A stretch of 64,000 nt of DNA. Source: Chlorokybus atmophyticus. Lineage: Eukaryota; Streptophyta; Chlorokybophyceae; Chlorokybales; Chlorokybaceae. Shown one piece after another: positions 40,901-52,994 of the stretch (positions are counted from its first letter, which is position 1; the number at the start of each line of letters is the position of its first letter). Made by a program: the position numbers and the translations under genes. The stretch is from positions 427,250 to 491,249 of the forward strand of contig RHPI01000003.1 in the NCBI GenBank assembly GCA_009103225.1. Reading direction: 5' to 3'. Under the pieces are notes generated by a model. The model saw nothing but the letters and a program-made list of their open reading frames with translations, ran no database searches and was not told where the DNA came from.

Positions 40901-41485
40901 AATCGCACCAGTGGGCAGCCCAGCTACAGATTTACAACGCTAACATGCAGAAAGCAACTACACTGCAACTACCTACAGCTACTTAAGCTCAATCATCCAA
41001 ACAACATGGAAGCCCGTTCCGTTTAGCTGATAGTCAATAAGCATACCAACAAAGAGACTGACTGTCCTGACATGCATGCACAGCAGCAAACTGAGCATTC
41101 CGATTGAGCAAAGCACGATTAGAGCAAAACCAGCGGCAACCAAGCACCTCAGAGATCACTCAGTCGACACCGGTATCACATCTTACCCAAGCTGAGCATG
41201 ACATGCTCATCAAGATCAAACTGCGCTCGCATGCAAAGTCATACTTCAGTGTAAGGCAGACGCTGCCCAAAATTTACTTCTGCATTATGTTCTGAGGCTC
41301 GTCACAAGACATGCACAATGATGAACAGCATGAGCGCTAACCTCCTGAGGAGAGCCAGCGCCGTAGAATGCGTTTACGGTGGCGTCCAGGAGCGGCACAT
41401 CAAAAGCGCTGCTGAAATTCAGCAGCTTCTCTGCAACAGGAGCCATGGCGCCATTGCCGTTAGCAACCGCCATGCCCATTGCCAT
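34977..41485 (-). CDS. XPO1: Exportin-1 (CRM1), nuclear export receptor
   Basis: Karyopherin that binds leucine-rich nuclear export signals with Ran-GTP and carries proteins and some RNPs out of the nucleus. ATG at 41483-41485 ([20 protein letters not shown]) leads into [20 protein letters not shown]. Importin-beta N-terminal HEAT repeats follow: [65 protein letters not shown] and [14 protein letters not shown]. The NES-groove region contains [20 protein letters not shown] (about 37510), [39 protein letters not shown] and [21 protein letters not shown]-terminal HEAT repeats include NQFYQTY-like [20 protein letters not shown]. The end is [20 protein letters not shown], stop at 34977-34979. The Cys of [11 protein letters not shown] (codon at 37449-37451) corresponds to the leptomycin B target. 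Roughly 20 exons and close to 1,080 residues, the normal length. Confidence 0.97.
38516..38992. repeat. 117-bp tandem minisatellite, about four copies, in an XPO1 intron
   Basis: The block beginning catcagtcgaactatgcctt recurs with its gtcgaac at 38561, 38678, 38795 and 38909, giving periods of 117, 117 and 114 bp. Units differ by point changes and a short deletion in the last copy. It lies in the intron between the XPO1 exons ending near 38345 ([14 protein letters not shown], minus strand) and starting near 39155 ([17 protein letters not shown]). Copies are contiguous with no unique spacers. Confidence 0.92.
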
Positions 41486-42314
41486 ATAAAACAAAGCCCT
41501 ACTGGTACAATAACACTACCCTACAAGCTAATCCAGCTTAGTCGAGCGCTGCAACAAGCAAGCAGAGCTGCTGTTGCGGAGCCAACCGCCCTACAACTGC
41601 AAGCACCAATCCATTCGGTAACGCATGGAAAACTGCTGTTGAGTGTCACCACCGACGCAAGACCTTGCAAATGTCTACCCCGTTCTACTCTCCTCTTCGC
41701 ACACCACCTCCTCGGCCACCTCCGCCTCTTCAGCCTCCTTCGCCGCCGATTCCGTCGCCGCCGCCGTAACCCTAATCACCTGCTTAATCCTGCCTCTTTT
41801 GCTGCACTTACACTAATAGACTAAATGGCGGTTAAGACGATCATGCAGGGATGAAGCGCTGTCGGTTACGCTTAGCGCAATGTCCTCTACTAGATTGAGT
41901 TACCTTCAGGCGTAATGCCCCGCGCTTTCCCGCCACGTCAATTTCAAGACGCGCTTAGTGGAAGCTTCCAAGTCCCGCACGCTGCCATTTGGCATTGGGT
42001 TGGGTCCCAACGGCTCTAGTAGGCAGTAGAGGGCGATAGGGTCGGGTCCTGAGAAGACTTGGTAGGCGAGCGGGGCGAGGACCTCGATCACTTTTCTGAC
42101 AAAAGTGCATCCTGCTGACGTCAGCACGCAATCATGGACGCGACAGACGCTTCATGCGCTGACTGCAAATTGAGTAGCCGCATGCAAGTGGTTCGTCGCA
42201 ATCCATGAGTCATGTGAGCACAGTGCCCCACATGACAAGTTGCGCGTCACAACCCGAGTCACACATGTACCACTGGCAAGGCTTTAAAGTACACTGTACT
42301 TCAAATGAACATAT

Positions 42315-42364
42315 ATACCATGATATACATACATATATGTATGTGTATATATATATCATGGTAT
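42315..42364. repeat. Nested AT-rich palindrome
   Basis: Outer arms ataccatgatata and tatatcatggtat pair across an inner perfect palindrome catacatatatgtatg. Could extrude as a cruciform or be the core of a small inverted-repeat element. Confidence 0.7.
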
Positions 42365-43837
42365 GACATAAGGTACATAGTAATGTAACACATACAATAG
42401 CGGGATATATTACACAGGAGTTGCAAAAGCAAGCTCCTAAGTAGGATAGAAATGTGCAAATGTGCATGCGGTCTACTTAGCTAGCAAGGAAGCACACAAA
42501 CATACAAACATGACATTATGTGGGGCCAAGGCAAAGTTGAATACAACACGCTACAATAGCTAGACCATTATACAAAAACCAGCAGTCGCAGCGGAGAGAA
42601 ACCATGCGAAAATGGGGACAACCGGCAGAGCGCAGAAAGAGGAAGCGGTTGGACCCGGCGCGAGTCTACGAGCAGCATGCACGACCATGACGACAATGCT
42701 GTGATGACAATTGCCTGGCCCTCGGTCTCAAACGACAGTCACATATTTTGTCTTATTTGTTGGTCGTACCAGGCCGCACTCTATGAGGTCTTAAGACCTC
42801 TTATGAGACCGGTAGCAATGGCAAAAAACTGTTGGCTATACGAGTTGGCAACCGTGTATGACTCAGCAGCATAATGCTGTACCACTCATGATATGGGCAC
42901 TGCAACTTGCAGTTGAACGATCATGTGCATCGGCCAGTCATTATAGCAAACCATGATACAGTGTGAATTAATTCAAACTTACCATATCAATCAGCATGCG
43001 GCATACACACCATTTGCATTGCATACATGCACGAGTCCTATTAGTCATAGTATCATGCATATGGACGTATGCTAACGTCAAAATACATCAGCATACATGC
43101 GGGCAGTTAGACCCCATCCATACTCATCTCACTTACCTCTTTTATTGTTGTGGGTGCAGCTTGCACACATTTGCATACCAACTAGTAGAGGTAGATGTAC
43201 GTGCCATCATGCACCAATTCTCTGTGCATGTGCATCAACACGTGCAACTTTTACAACATATAACACTCGGCGCAGGGCCTTCCTCTTGCATTTGCAATTG
43301 GCAATGCCATCAAGTCACTTAAAAAATGTGAGCAATACGTAGACAATCTCCAAAACCGTGCACACTGCAATACCACAACTCATTCAACCACGCACATATC
43401 CGACTTCGAAGTTTTACATATGTCCGTGGTTGCATGTGGTGCCCTTTATCTGAGGATTGTATCAAACTAGGTCTCAATTAGCTTACAATACACTCTCGAA
43501 CACAAGCCCTCATCATAAGTATTAACGGAAATCATGTTCGGAAAAAATGGTACCCGCAGCTGACCGATTAAGAGTCAACGTTTGCTACGGGTGCAACCCA
43601 CCCTCAAGGACGCCATCCTCAATGTACATGGCGTTGTCAAGCTTTGAGACGTTGGGAATGAGCACAATATTTACATACTTGAGCACGGAAGTACACCATT
43701 TGTGCAACTCTGTGTTGAGGCTTTAATTCCTCACTTTATTTATATTTTGGTAGAAATTTGATGGTTTGTCACATATTTAAAGTGTAAGGTGTTGCATATC
43801 GTTTGCTAGAATAAATTTGTAAGTTTACATGTATTGC

Positions 43838-44521
<684 letters not shown>

Positions 44522-45461
44522 ATGCAACATTGTTTTAACTTGTCATTATAGAAATCATGTGTTGATACAATCAGTGATTACTAATTGATATGTATGTTCA
44601 CATCCTTTAAAAGTATGTCAACGACGCATATGGACGCATATGATGCATATGGTGTACATGATATTATGGTACAACATATATTTACATACTTGCATTTTCT
44701 ACGAGGCACAGCTTGTCAAGCCGTAAATGACTTGAATATTTTGATATATTCATTTCTGTCTTGCTACTTTGGCAGAGTATGAGTATGATGGTGATAATGC
44801 AACGTTGCATCTGAAATACATGAAGTTTAAATTAAATCAAATCAAGTTTAAAATGCATATGCATGATAACTAATACTAAATCCTTTTAACAATCAATGAA
44901 CTTGCAAGTTATACATGCATGTATAACTTGGAAATTGAGTCAATTGTGTTTTTCCGGCCCTTGTATGAATTGACATATGCTCGTGAAGCAAGCCCACAAA
45001 AAGGTGCACACAATATAGCCCGGTGGTGGTGTATGTGACTGTGTTTGCATGCTAGTTGATATGCTATGCTGTTGTGACGTCATGCATGTCGCCAATTGTC
45101 TCGCGCATATCCTGTACATGTCCTGATGCAATGGAAGGATGGTGACTTGGTTGCATATCAGCGTGCGCAGGCCACCACATTAGCAACATTAGCGACGGAC
45201 TACATGCGTTTCGGCTTTGTCGCACAGTTGCATTGATGAGCTTTGTTTGGAAGGATGTGGCCTCGCCAACCCGTGACACGTCTGTTGAATAGTGTGTTGT
45301 ATATACGAGGTAGTATGCTGGATTTATAGCATGCTTATGTGTGATTGGGCAAGCACAATGTTGCGGTCATGGCCTTTGTTGTGCCCACAATAGTACATTC
45401 TCTGATACTCGCCAGCAACTCTACATCTCTAACTCTGCATCAAGGCGTGTATTGTGATGTG

Positions 45462-48400
45462 TCATGCAAAATTGAAGCAACCATTGCCTTGTGTTTGTCC
45501 CTCTACCGCAGCTTGGACTTCTTGATAGATGGTGAAATCTGTATCTCCCCGCGCCCATTGATTCGCAACTCTTTCATACCACTCCCTCGCAACAGTCCTG
45601 CACAACGTTGTGCAACATTATGTCATCAACACACAGACTTGACCAAGTCAACAGGCATGGCTCACGTGAAAAGTTCACAACTTACTTATCCTTCAACATC
45701 GCACTGGCACGCGCGATACCCAACATGCTCGCCGCATCGTTCGTCAGCAGCTCCGACGCTTTGAGATAACTCCCTCTTGCCTGCACACGCACACAGCCAC
45801 AACACTCAGTCGATCCTTCAGCCCGCATCACTCATGCCATCCCACCCCACCCCACCTCACCCCACCCCAACCCAGCCCTGCACACGTAGCACAGCATATC
45901 CCACCTCCTCCGCGAGTCCCTCGGCGAGCGCGATGTCCCCCGCGAGCGCGTGGCCGTCGGCGAACAGCAGCGTCGGGGAGTCCGGCACCACCTTCATACC
46001 CGCCTGAGTGGAGGAGAGACGCCTACGAAGAGACTGGGTGTCGCGCCCGAGAAGATGCGCAGCCACCGCCTGATCGGTAACGAACCGGTTAACTCGTGAG
46101 TGGTCAGTTCCAGACATTGTGTGTGAGTGTGCACGGTTGTGTGTGTGCATGGTTGTGTGCGCGCGCGTGCATGCGCGCTCGTGTGCACATGCGCGTGCGT
46201 AGGTGCACACACGCACACGCAGTGTGCCAGTGAGTATGTTTGCACACATGCTTGCGAGCACACACGTGTGCGTGCCCGTTGCATGCAACATCCGGTAACC
46301 AACGGAGGCAGCAACGGCAACAACAACAACAACAGCAACATCAATCTTCACCTCGATTCCGAGCTGCATGACCTCCACCGCCCCCGCCTGATAGCTCAAC
46401 CCCGCTTCCCTCAACACCCCTCCAATCACCCTCATCCTCCCCTCAATCTCCCCAACCTCCCTCACCAACACGCTCCCTGGCCCCCCTCCCCTCCCCCCCT
46501 CAAACCTCCCCTCATACTCCTCCTCAGAGAAAGGAAGTGTGCTTGTTGTTGGTGATGATGATGCTGTTGGTAGAGGCCAACATGGGCGTCTTTTGTCTAG
46601 TAGTCTAGCGAGGGCTGATGCGTACAAGAGGCCAGCTTCGGATAGGTAGAAGTCGGGTTCGGTTGGGGAGTTGAGGAGAGAGGGTAAGGGGGAGGAGGCG
46701 AGGGGGGAGTAGTCCCCCGTGGCGATGACCTGTTGGTGGGGATGTGGGGATGTGGGTGGGGTGGNNNNNNNNNNNNNNNNNNNNNNNNNNNNNNNNNNNN
46801 NNNNNNNNNNNNNNNNNNNNNNNNNNNNNNNNNNNNNNNNNNNNNNNNNNNNNNNNNNNNNNNNNNNNNNNNNNNNNNNNNNNNNNNNNNNNNNNNNNNN
46901 NNNNNNNNNNNNNNNNNNNNNNNNNNNNNNNNNNNNNNNNNNNNNNNNNNNNNNNNNNNNNNNNNNNNGAGGGGGTTGGGTGGGTGGGGTGTTACCTGGC
47001 GGGCCCACATGCGGTAGGCGTAGCGGTCGTACTCGCGGAGGTCTCGTGGGGTGGTGCTGATGTCGTTGGATGCACGGTATCTGCAGCAGATGGTTTGGAT
47101 ACATCCGCATGTAAGCACATGCACTCGCGGGCGCGCTTACACCAACGCACAAAGACAAATGCTTGTGCACATATCCACATGCGCACAAATGCGCGCACAC
47201 CCGCGCGCACGTGCCTGCCCATGCACACATACGCACACATGGCACAGCAACACGCACCAACCTGTCATAGAACATCCGCTGCAGCAACGCACCCCCCTCC
47301 CTAAACCTCCCGAGCTGATGGTAGTCGTGCTGCAGATACTCCAACGAGTGGTACACGTTGCCTACAACAAGCGAAAGCACATTGACAAACGTGCTCATGT
47401 CGTTGTTGTTGTTGTTGATGATGATTAAGTTTTTGTTGTTGTACCAAAGTCGCACGAGGGTGTTGGGGACGCTGCAACCGTGCAGAATCGGTCGCTGGCG
47501 GCGACGCTGAGCTCGTTGCTGAGACGCGAGGCGTCCCAATCTCCAAGCCTCAGGTAGATGTGGCTCTGTACACACAGATACACATGAATCCTCACATATG
47601 ACTCAACTGGCTCTGTGCACCCCCAAGTGTAATTGTGTATCGTACGGGCATGTGGAGAGCGTGCGAGGAGGACACGGCCACTTTCGGGTAGGCCTCGGCG
47701 GCCCGCACCCCGAGGAGGGCCGTCTCGCGCTCCGGCACATCGTATGCGTGCATCCTGTTTGGGAGAAGCTGTAGGCAACACAGAAACAGAAATGCACATC
47801 ACCCACACCCCCACCCACATGTAATGCAGTACTCCCGGGTGCTCCGGCCACCGCGCGTACGCTTCCTCGATGACCTCGTACGCCTCCTTTGTCACGCTCT
47901 CCGCCTCCTGTCACGACCCCAGTTGTTGTGTTTCAGTATACATGTGGCTGTGAGACATAGATGTAAAGTGATGTACTTGCGAGGAGAGTCGTGGGTTGGA
48001 GGCGAGGGAGAGAAGGGCGAGGGCGAGGAAGGCCGCGGCGTCAGCGTCGTCGGGGTAGTCCCTCGACAGTGCCTGCCACGTGCGACGATCATGACGTGCG
48101 CATGGTGGTTGGCGTGTGTACGCAGACAGACGCGCTTGCATACATGCACTCTGAGCGCAAGCGCATACGTTTCCACACCAGAGCGCGTGCGCAGACAGGC
48201 ATGCGACCAAGCACGTAAGCAGCAGCAGCAGCAGACACAAGCCCACGCAGGGGAGAGACGCACGCACACTTCCCCTTACTCCCTTACTCTCATCTCCTCC
48301 GCGTAACTCCTCTCCCTCTCCATCCTCCCCTTCCCCACTTCAAACAACCTTGTCGCAGCCCGGATGTACCGCCGCTCCCTGCTTGTCAACCGGTCCGATT

Positions 48401-49972
48401 CGGTCGCTGCCCCTGCGATGGCGTCCGCCCCGGCCTCCAGATCTTCGGAGTTCCAGAGGGGGAGCTTCCCGACGGACATGGCCACGCCCCAGGAGGACAT
48501 CAGGAGGGAAGGGTCCAGAGCACGGGACTTGCTGGGGGGCAGAGAGGTGAGTCAAGCTCTTGATGTACGTGCGTGCGATCGTGCGCGTGTTTGCGCTTGC
48601 GTGCGCATGCCCGTGTGCGTGTGTGCAGGTGGGGGGTGGGGTGGGGTGGAGCTAGGAATGTGCGCAAACGCACATGTGCGTGGCCGCGTGCACGCGCGCA
48701 TGTGTGCGTGTTCATGTCGTGAGTGCATTAAAAGTAAAGTAGATTGATCAAGAACAACTGAATGCATGTTCGTCGTGTCGTACCTGAACTGTTCGGTTGC
48801 GAGGTCGTACCAGAAGCTGTGCAGGCACTTTAGTCCCAGGATGAAGTGCTCGCGCGCGGTCGCGTCCTTCGTGGTCACCTCGAACTCGACCTGAAGCGAG
48901 CTTGGTTGAATGAAGGCATGTGTGTGGCTGGTGTGCTGTGCTGACCGCAACAGTTTGCCAACCTACTAGCTGTGCGCTTGCATCTGGGGTGTGCGTGCAC
49001 CCGCGCGTGCTTGCGCTTACCGATGCGCATGCGCTTGTGTGCATGTGCGTGCGCGCACACGTGTGCCCCCCTTGCGTGTATGCGAGCGTGCACATGTGCA
49101 CGTGCGTGTGCGTGTGCACGTGCACGCGTCCCAGCACGCTGCCTTCACACACTCCCATGCACCGACCGACCGACCAAAGCGTTCCACGTCATCCTCACCG
49201 TCCCCAGCGACAGCGCCCGCTCCCAGTCCGCCAGCCCCTGCCTCGTCGACACTGGCGGCGACAGGATGTTGTTGCTGCTGCTAGTGTCGCCTTCTTTCTG
49301 GGGGGCGCCGAGCTTGTCGAGGAGGGGGGAGGCGGCGGCGCCAGCGGAGGCGCCTGTTGAGAGAGAGGAGTGTTGGTTTCTTTGCCGACAAGCGAGACTA
49401 CCTCAGACATTGATGTGCATGTGCATACGTGTGTGTGCATGTGGATACGGATGTAGGTAGAGAGATGCAGACGCAGTTATGTGTGGCTAGCGAGGAGAGA
49501 CACGAACACGTACAGGGAAACGTACAGGTACATGCACACATACACATATCCCTGAAGTATACACCCAGTCATGCAAACACCAACGGCACGCACTCGCATG
49601 CGCAGACTCACGCGATAGATAAGCGTACACGTTCACATGCACATACACGTACGCATAATCGTACATGCCCACGCACACGCACACGCACGCACACGTTTAT
49701 GTACTCGGACACTTGAGCATGAACAGGAAACTGGGGCACGCACGCACCATCCAGCGATGCTTGCGTTACATCGTGTCGCGTGTACCTAGCATCTCGCGGC
49801 GTGTGAGTGCGGGCCCGTGCATGTGGCACCGGGCGATACTGCCACGGCGACATCGCTGCTGCTGCTGCTGCTGCTGCCGCTGGTGTCGTTGTGGATGCGC
49901 GGGGAGAGGTGGGTGATGCGACCCCACAGCGGGGGAAGTGGATGCTAGGACACTCGTCGTCGTCATCGTCAT
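45462..49972 (-). CDS. TPR-domain protein of the conserved ALHMPSHI family, possible Tat signal to the thylakoid lumen
   Basis: Tetratricopeptide protein of a widespread but functionally undefined bacterial/eukaryotic family. ATG 49970-49972 (MTMTTTSVLASTSPAVGSHH) starts a Gln/Arg/Pro-rich leader ending GPALTRREMLG. This splices in phase to ASAGAAASPLLDKLGAPQKE (exon about 49203-49361). Further exons: VEFEVTTKDATAREHFILGL and FWYDLATEQFR (48785-48890), SSWGVAMSVGKLPLWNSEDL and RERRYIRAATRLFEVGKGR (48290-48545), ALSRDYPDDADAAAFLALAL (about 48000-48070), RWPEHPGVLHYM (about 47830-47910), MHAYDVPERETALLG to SSSHALHMP (47650-47770), SHIYLRLGDWDASRLSNELS (about 47530), NVYHSLEYLQHDYHQLGRFR, PTEPDFYLSEAGLLYASALA, GDIALAEGLAEEVGYAVL, SYLKASELLTNDAASMLGIA and AREWYERVANQWARGDTD. 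Stop at 45462-45464. A gap of N (46765-46968) lies in an intron or exon edge. The RR-x-x-L plus Ala-rich core resembles a thylakoid twin-arginine signal (inference). Function unknown. Confidence 0.8.
46765..46968. other. Assembly gap (204 N) inside the TPR gene
   Basis: Run of N flanked by GGGTGGGGTGG-type sequence on both sides, pointing to a collapsed G-rich tandem repeat in an intron of the minus-strand TPR gene. Confidence 0.95.
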
Positions 49973-51394
49973 CGTCAACGTGGCAGCTGTGGGGAGAGAG
50001 TGAAACTCAGTCGGTGAGGTGCCGGTAGTGTGACCGAGTAGTAGCCTGATGGGTAAGGATACAAAGAGTAGAGTAGAGTTGATTCATGTCAATGTCACAC
50101 ATCACTCGCGTATCAGCAATTGACGTGTATTACGTTGACGGTTGGGTCGTGCATGGCATCGCTGCGCGATTGGCTGCATGTGCAAGAAGTTGACATGCAG
50201 TCTTTGGACACATGCCAGTCAGTTACGGTGTTGCACTCGTTCTTATCCTTAGATGTATATGTGCAGCGTCACGTCTCAGCAGGATTCATTGCGACATGCA
50301 TGCAACGGCCGCATGCAACGGCTTTGCTGGAAAACAGAATCAATCAACCGTGCACATGCTGACACGCCGCCAATGTATGTACAGTCTGTCTGTGCGTCCC
50401 CAAGCCAAACACTCACCGCCGCCGCCGCCGCCGCCGCCGGCCGCTAGCGGCATCTCGCGCCACGTGGCAGCATATATATCCGCGCATGCAACAAGAACAA
50501 GAAAAGGGCAAGAAGTGCAAGAAGCAGACAGCGGACTTTGTGCGGCTTGTGCGCGTCCTTGTGCGAACACAGTGTGTGTGTGTGTGGAGAAAGAAGCAGT
50601 ACAGCCCCTTTCTTGCCTTGTGCGTTCGATTAGTGCAGCGGCAACATCAAGGCTAGTCTGTCTCTACATCTGATTATCACTGCAATGGCATCCCGTCTGT
50701 AAGTTGTTCTTTACCTTTTGGGGTTATTGTTTTGGTTGATTGTGGCGGAGAAGGAGCAGTCTGTAGTCACACACAGCTGTTGACCAACAACAAGCAAGCG
50801 CGTGGCGTCAATGCAGTGATTTGGTTGCGAAGCCAGGAAGGTGTGAGAACAGGCGGCCTGCCCAGCCAGCAAGTGTGAAAGGTGCGCTGATGATGACATG
50901 GGCATTCACATTTACACCAACCCTCTTTTCTTCTTGTTCCAGTCTTCTTGGTTCAAGTGATCTTGCGAAGATTGCATCAGATGCAACTTGAGCTGCATGC
51001 GTCACGTCGGAAAAATGTGAATGCGCATATGCGCGCACACGCAGGCACGTGCATGAGTGTTGACTGGATGTTGTTGTTGTTGGTCGGTCGGACTGAGAGA
51101 CTGTCATGCATGTGTGATAACCGGCTGAGGTTGTCACATGGGCTTAATACATGCAGGCTAATGCGGAGGGTTTGAGTCTTTGAGTCACGCACGCACGCAC
51201 GCACGCACAGACGTACCCCAAAAACACCATCCCAAACCCACCACTGACAATGCAATGCAACCACATGCAGCGTTCAACCAGCAACTATCGTGTGTATGCT
51301 TAGGCACCAACACTACTAGCCTCCATCACTTGACCGAGCACACCGTGCAACACAACACAACACAACACAACACAACACAACACAACACTTCGTG
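49973..51394. promoter_or_regulatory. Divergent upstream region of the TPR and VOC genes
   Basis: 1.4 kb between outward-facing starts. Contains a GCC trinucleotide run (50418-50440), short GCAC runs (about 51187-51206) and, directly before the VOC start, a pentanucleotide (AACAC)n tract at 51350-51387. A tiny plus-strand ATGGCATCCCGTCT|GTAAGT near 50684 looks like a mini-exon with a splice donor and could be an alternative 5' exon of the VOC gene. No other gene seen. Confidence 0.4.
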
Positions 51395-52668
51395 ATGTGC
51401 GATGCGCCTGCGATGCCCCCGTTCCACCTCGCCATCCCTGTGGCGGACATCGCCGCCGCGCGGGACTTCTACGGCGGGGTGCTGGGACTACCTGAAGGCA
51501 GAAGGTGCTATATGCGTGTTGGGTGGGTGGGTGGGCGGGCGGGCGTATGCATGCGTGTTGCTGTTTGCAAGCGTGTACGCAAACACATGCACACCTACTA
51601 CTGTCACATGCGTATGTGCAGTGCACGGCCATGCATGCGTGTATACGTGTATTGTGCACGATCATTGCGTATGCGTGTTTGTGGGCGGGCTTTTGTGCAC
51701 GCGCAGGCGTGTGCGCGCATGCTTACGCGAGTGTATGTGTATGCATGTGTATATGAATGCACAAGCTTGAAATGTCCATCCACAGTCACACACGCAATCC
51801 AACACAGCGCATCTGGAACGCAGTGCGCGCACGTGGGTGGACTTCAACTTCTACGGGCACCAGCTGGTGGCGCACCAGGTCCAGGGATACAACGCCGCCT
51901 CCCATGCCAACTCTGTCGGTACGCTATACGGCATATGGCTGGTATCACGTGCATGCTTGTCAACGCAATCACACACACATGCGCGTGCACGCATGCACGC
52001 ACGCACGCACATGCACGCACGTACACACGCACACGCACACGCACGCACGCTCTCCCCTTCCCCCAGACGGCGACGCCGTCCCCGTGCCCCACTTTGGCCT
52101 GGTCCTCTCCGTCGCGTCCTTCCACGACCTCGCGTCCCGCGTCCGCGACAGCGGCGTCGTGGAGTTTGTCATCGAGCCGCACGTGAGGTTCCAGGGACAG
52201 CCGGGGGAACAGGTGAAGAAGGGATAGTTGTGTTGGGTAGTTGGGTGACGTGGTTGAGTCACACGGTTGGGTAACGCACAACACGAATCTGTTTTGATAA
52301 GTGTTCATCTGTGCGTGCGTGCGTGCGTGTCAGTGGACCATGTCCTGTGAGTGTTTGGACCAATTGTTGGCTCATCTCCAGTTCTGTTTTCATCTGCAGG
52401 TGTAGTATCCCAGTCCGATTGTACTTGATTGGGACATGTGCACATGTTGTTGCTCGTGTGGGGTCATGTTGTGTGATTGAAATTTCCGAGCATGTGTGTG
52501 CAGTGGACGATGTTCTTCCGGGACCCGAGCGGCAACGCGCTCGAGTTCAAGGCGATGACCAACACGGACAACCTGTTCGCCAGATACAACGTCGACGAGG
52601 TTGCGGCTGCTGCTACCAGGAGTGAGGCATACAATGGCGACGGCAGCAGTCACAAATCTACACAATGA
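51395..52668 (+). CDS. Single-domain VOC (glyoxalase/bleomycin-resistance-like) metalloprotein
   Basis: Vicinal-oxygen-chelate family protein of about 171 residues. Four exons with GT-AG borders: 51395-51504, 51824-51918, 52067-52212 and 52504-52668. Start [20 protein letters not shown] leads into [15 protein letters not shown], then [56 protein letters not shown] and [20 protein letters not shown]. It ends in a variable tail. Candidate metal ligands are the His of PFH, the His of PHFG and the Glu of ALEFK. The wording of these motifs matches a bacterial/cyanobacterial and algal VOC group annotated only as glyoxalase-like, not true glyoxalase I. Substrate unknown. It is unrelated in sequence to the two-domain GLYI upstream. 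Introns carry alternating GC/AC sequence. Confidence 0.9.
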
Positions 52669-52994
52669 GCGCTAGTAGAGATAGTACAAAACATATCGTA
52701 CTCGCTCTGTGTATGTTGTGGGTGGAAAACAGACAGCCACGAGGTGTGGCCAACACAATGCGACTACGGACATCAACAGCATCTGGATGGCAGCGCGCGC
52801 GGTTCATCACTGATGAATCATCAGTCAGTTGGTTGATTAACAGAAATGCACGTGCGTCGTGTGTGGGGAAATACATGCGCGCATGCGTGTGCGCGTGTGC
52901 ATGTGCGCAATGGACTACACTGTGTAGTCAACGCAGCCATACACGTACATTGAATGTGACACATACCAACAACTTGACATACGCAAGACACAAC
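52669..52994. other. Short convergent intergenic region VOC / ELP5
   Basis: 326 bp of 3' flanks. No gene. Contains a 20-30 bp alternating GCGCATGCGTGTGCGCGTG tract at about 52876-52908. Confidence 0.5.

Noticed and set aside
45857-47575. Single 572-codon minus-strand frame as one exon
   Set aside because: It mixes true TPR exons with intronic GTGC repeats and the N gap. TPR family motifs switch frame at GT-AG borders, so a spliced model fits better.
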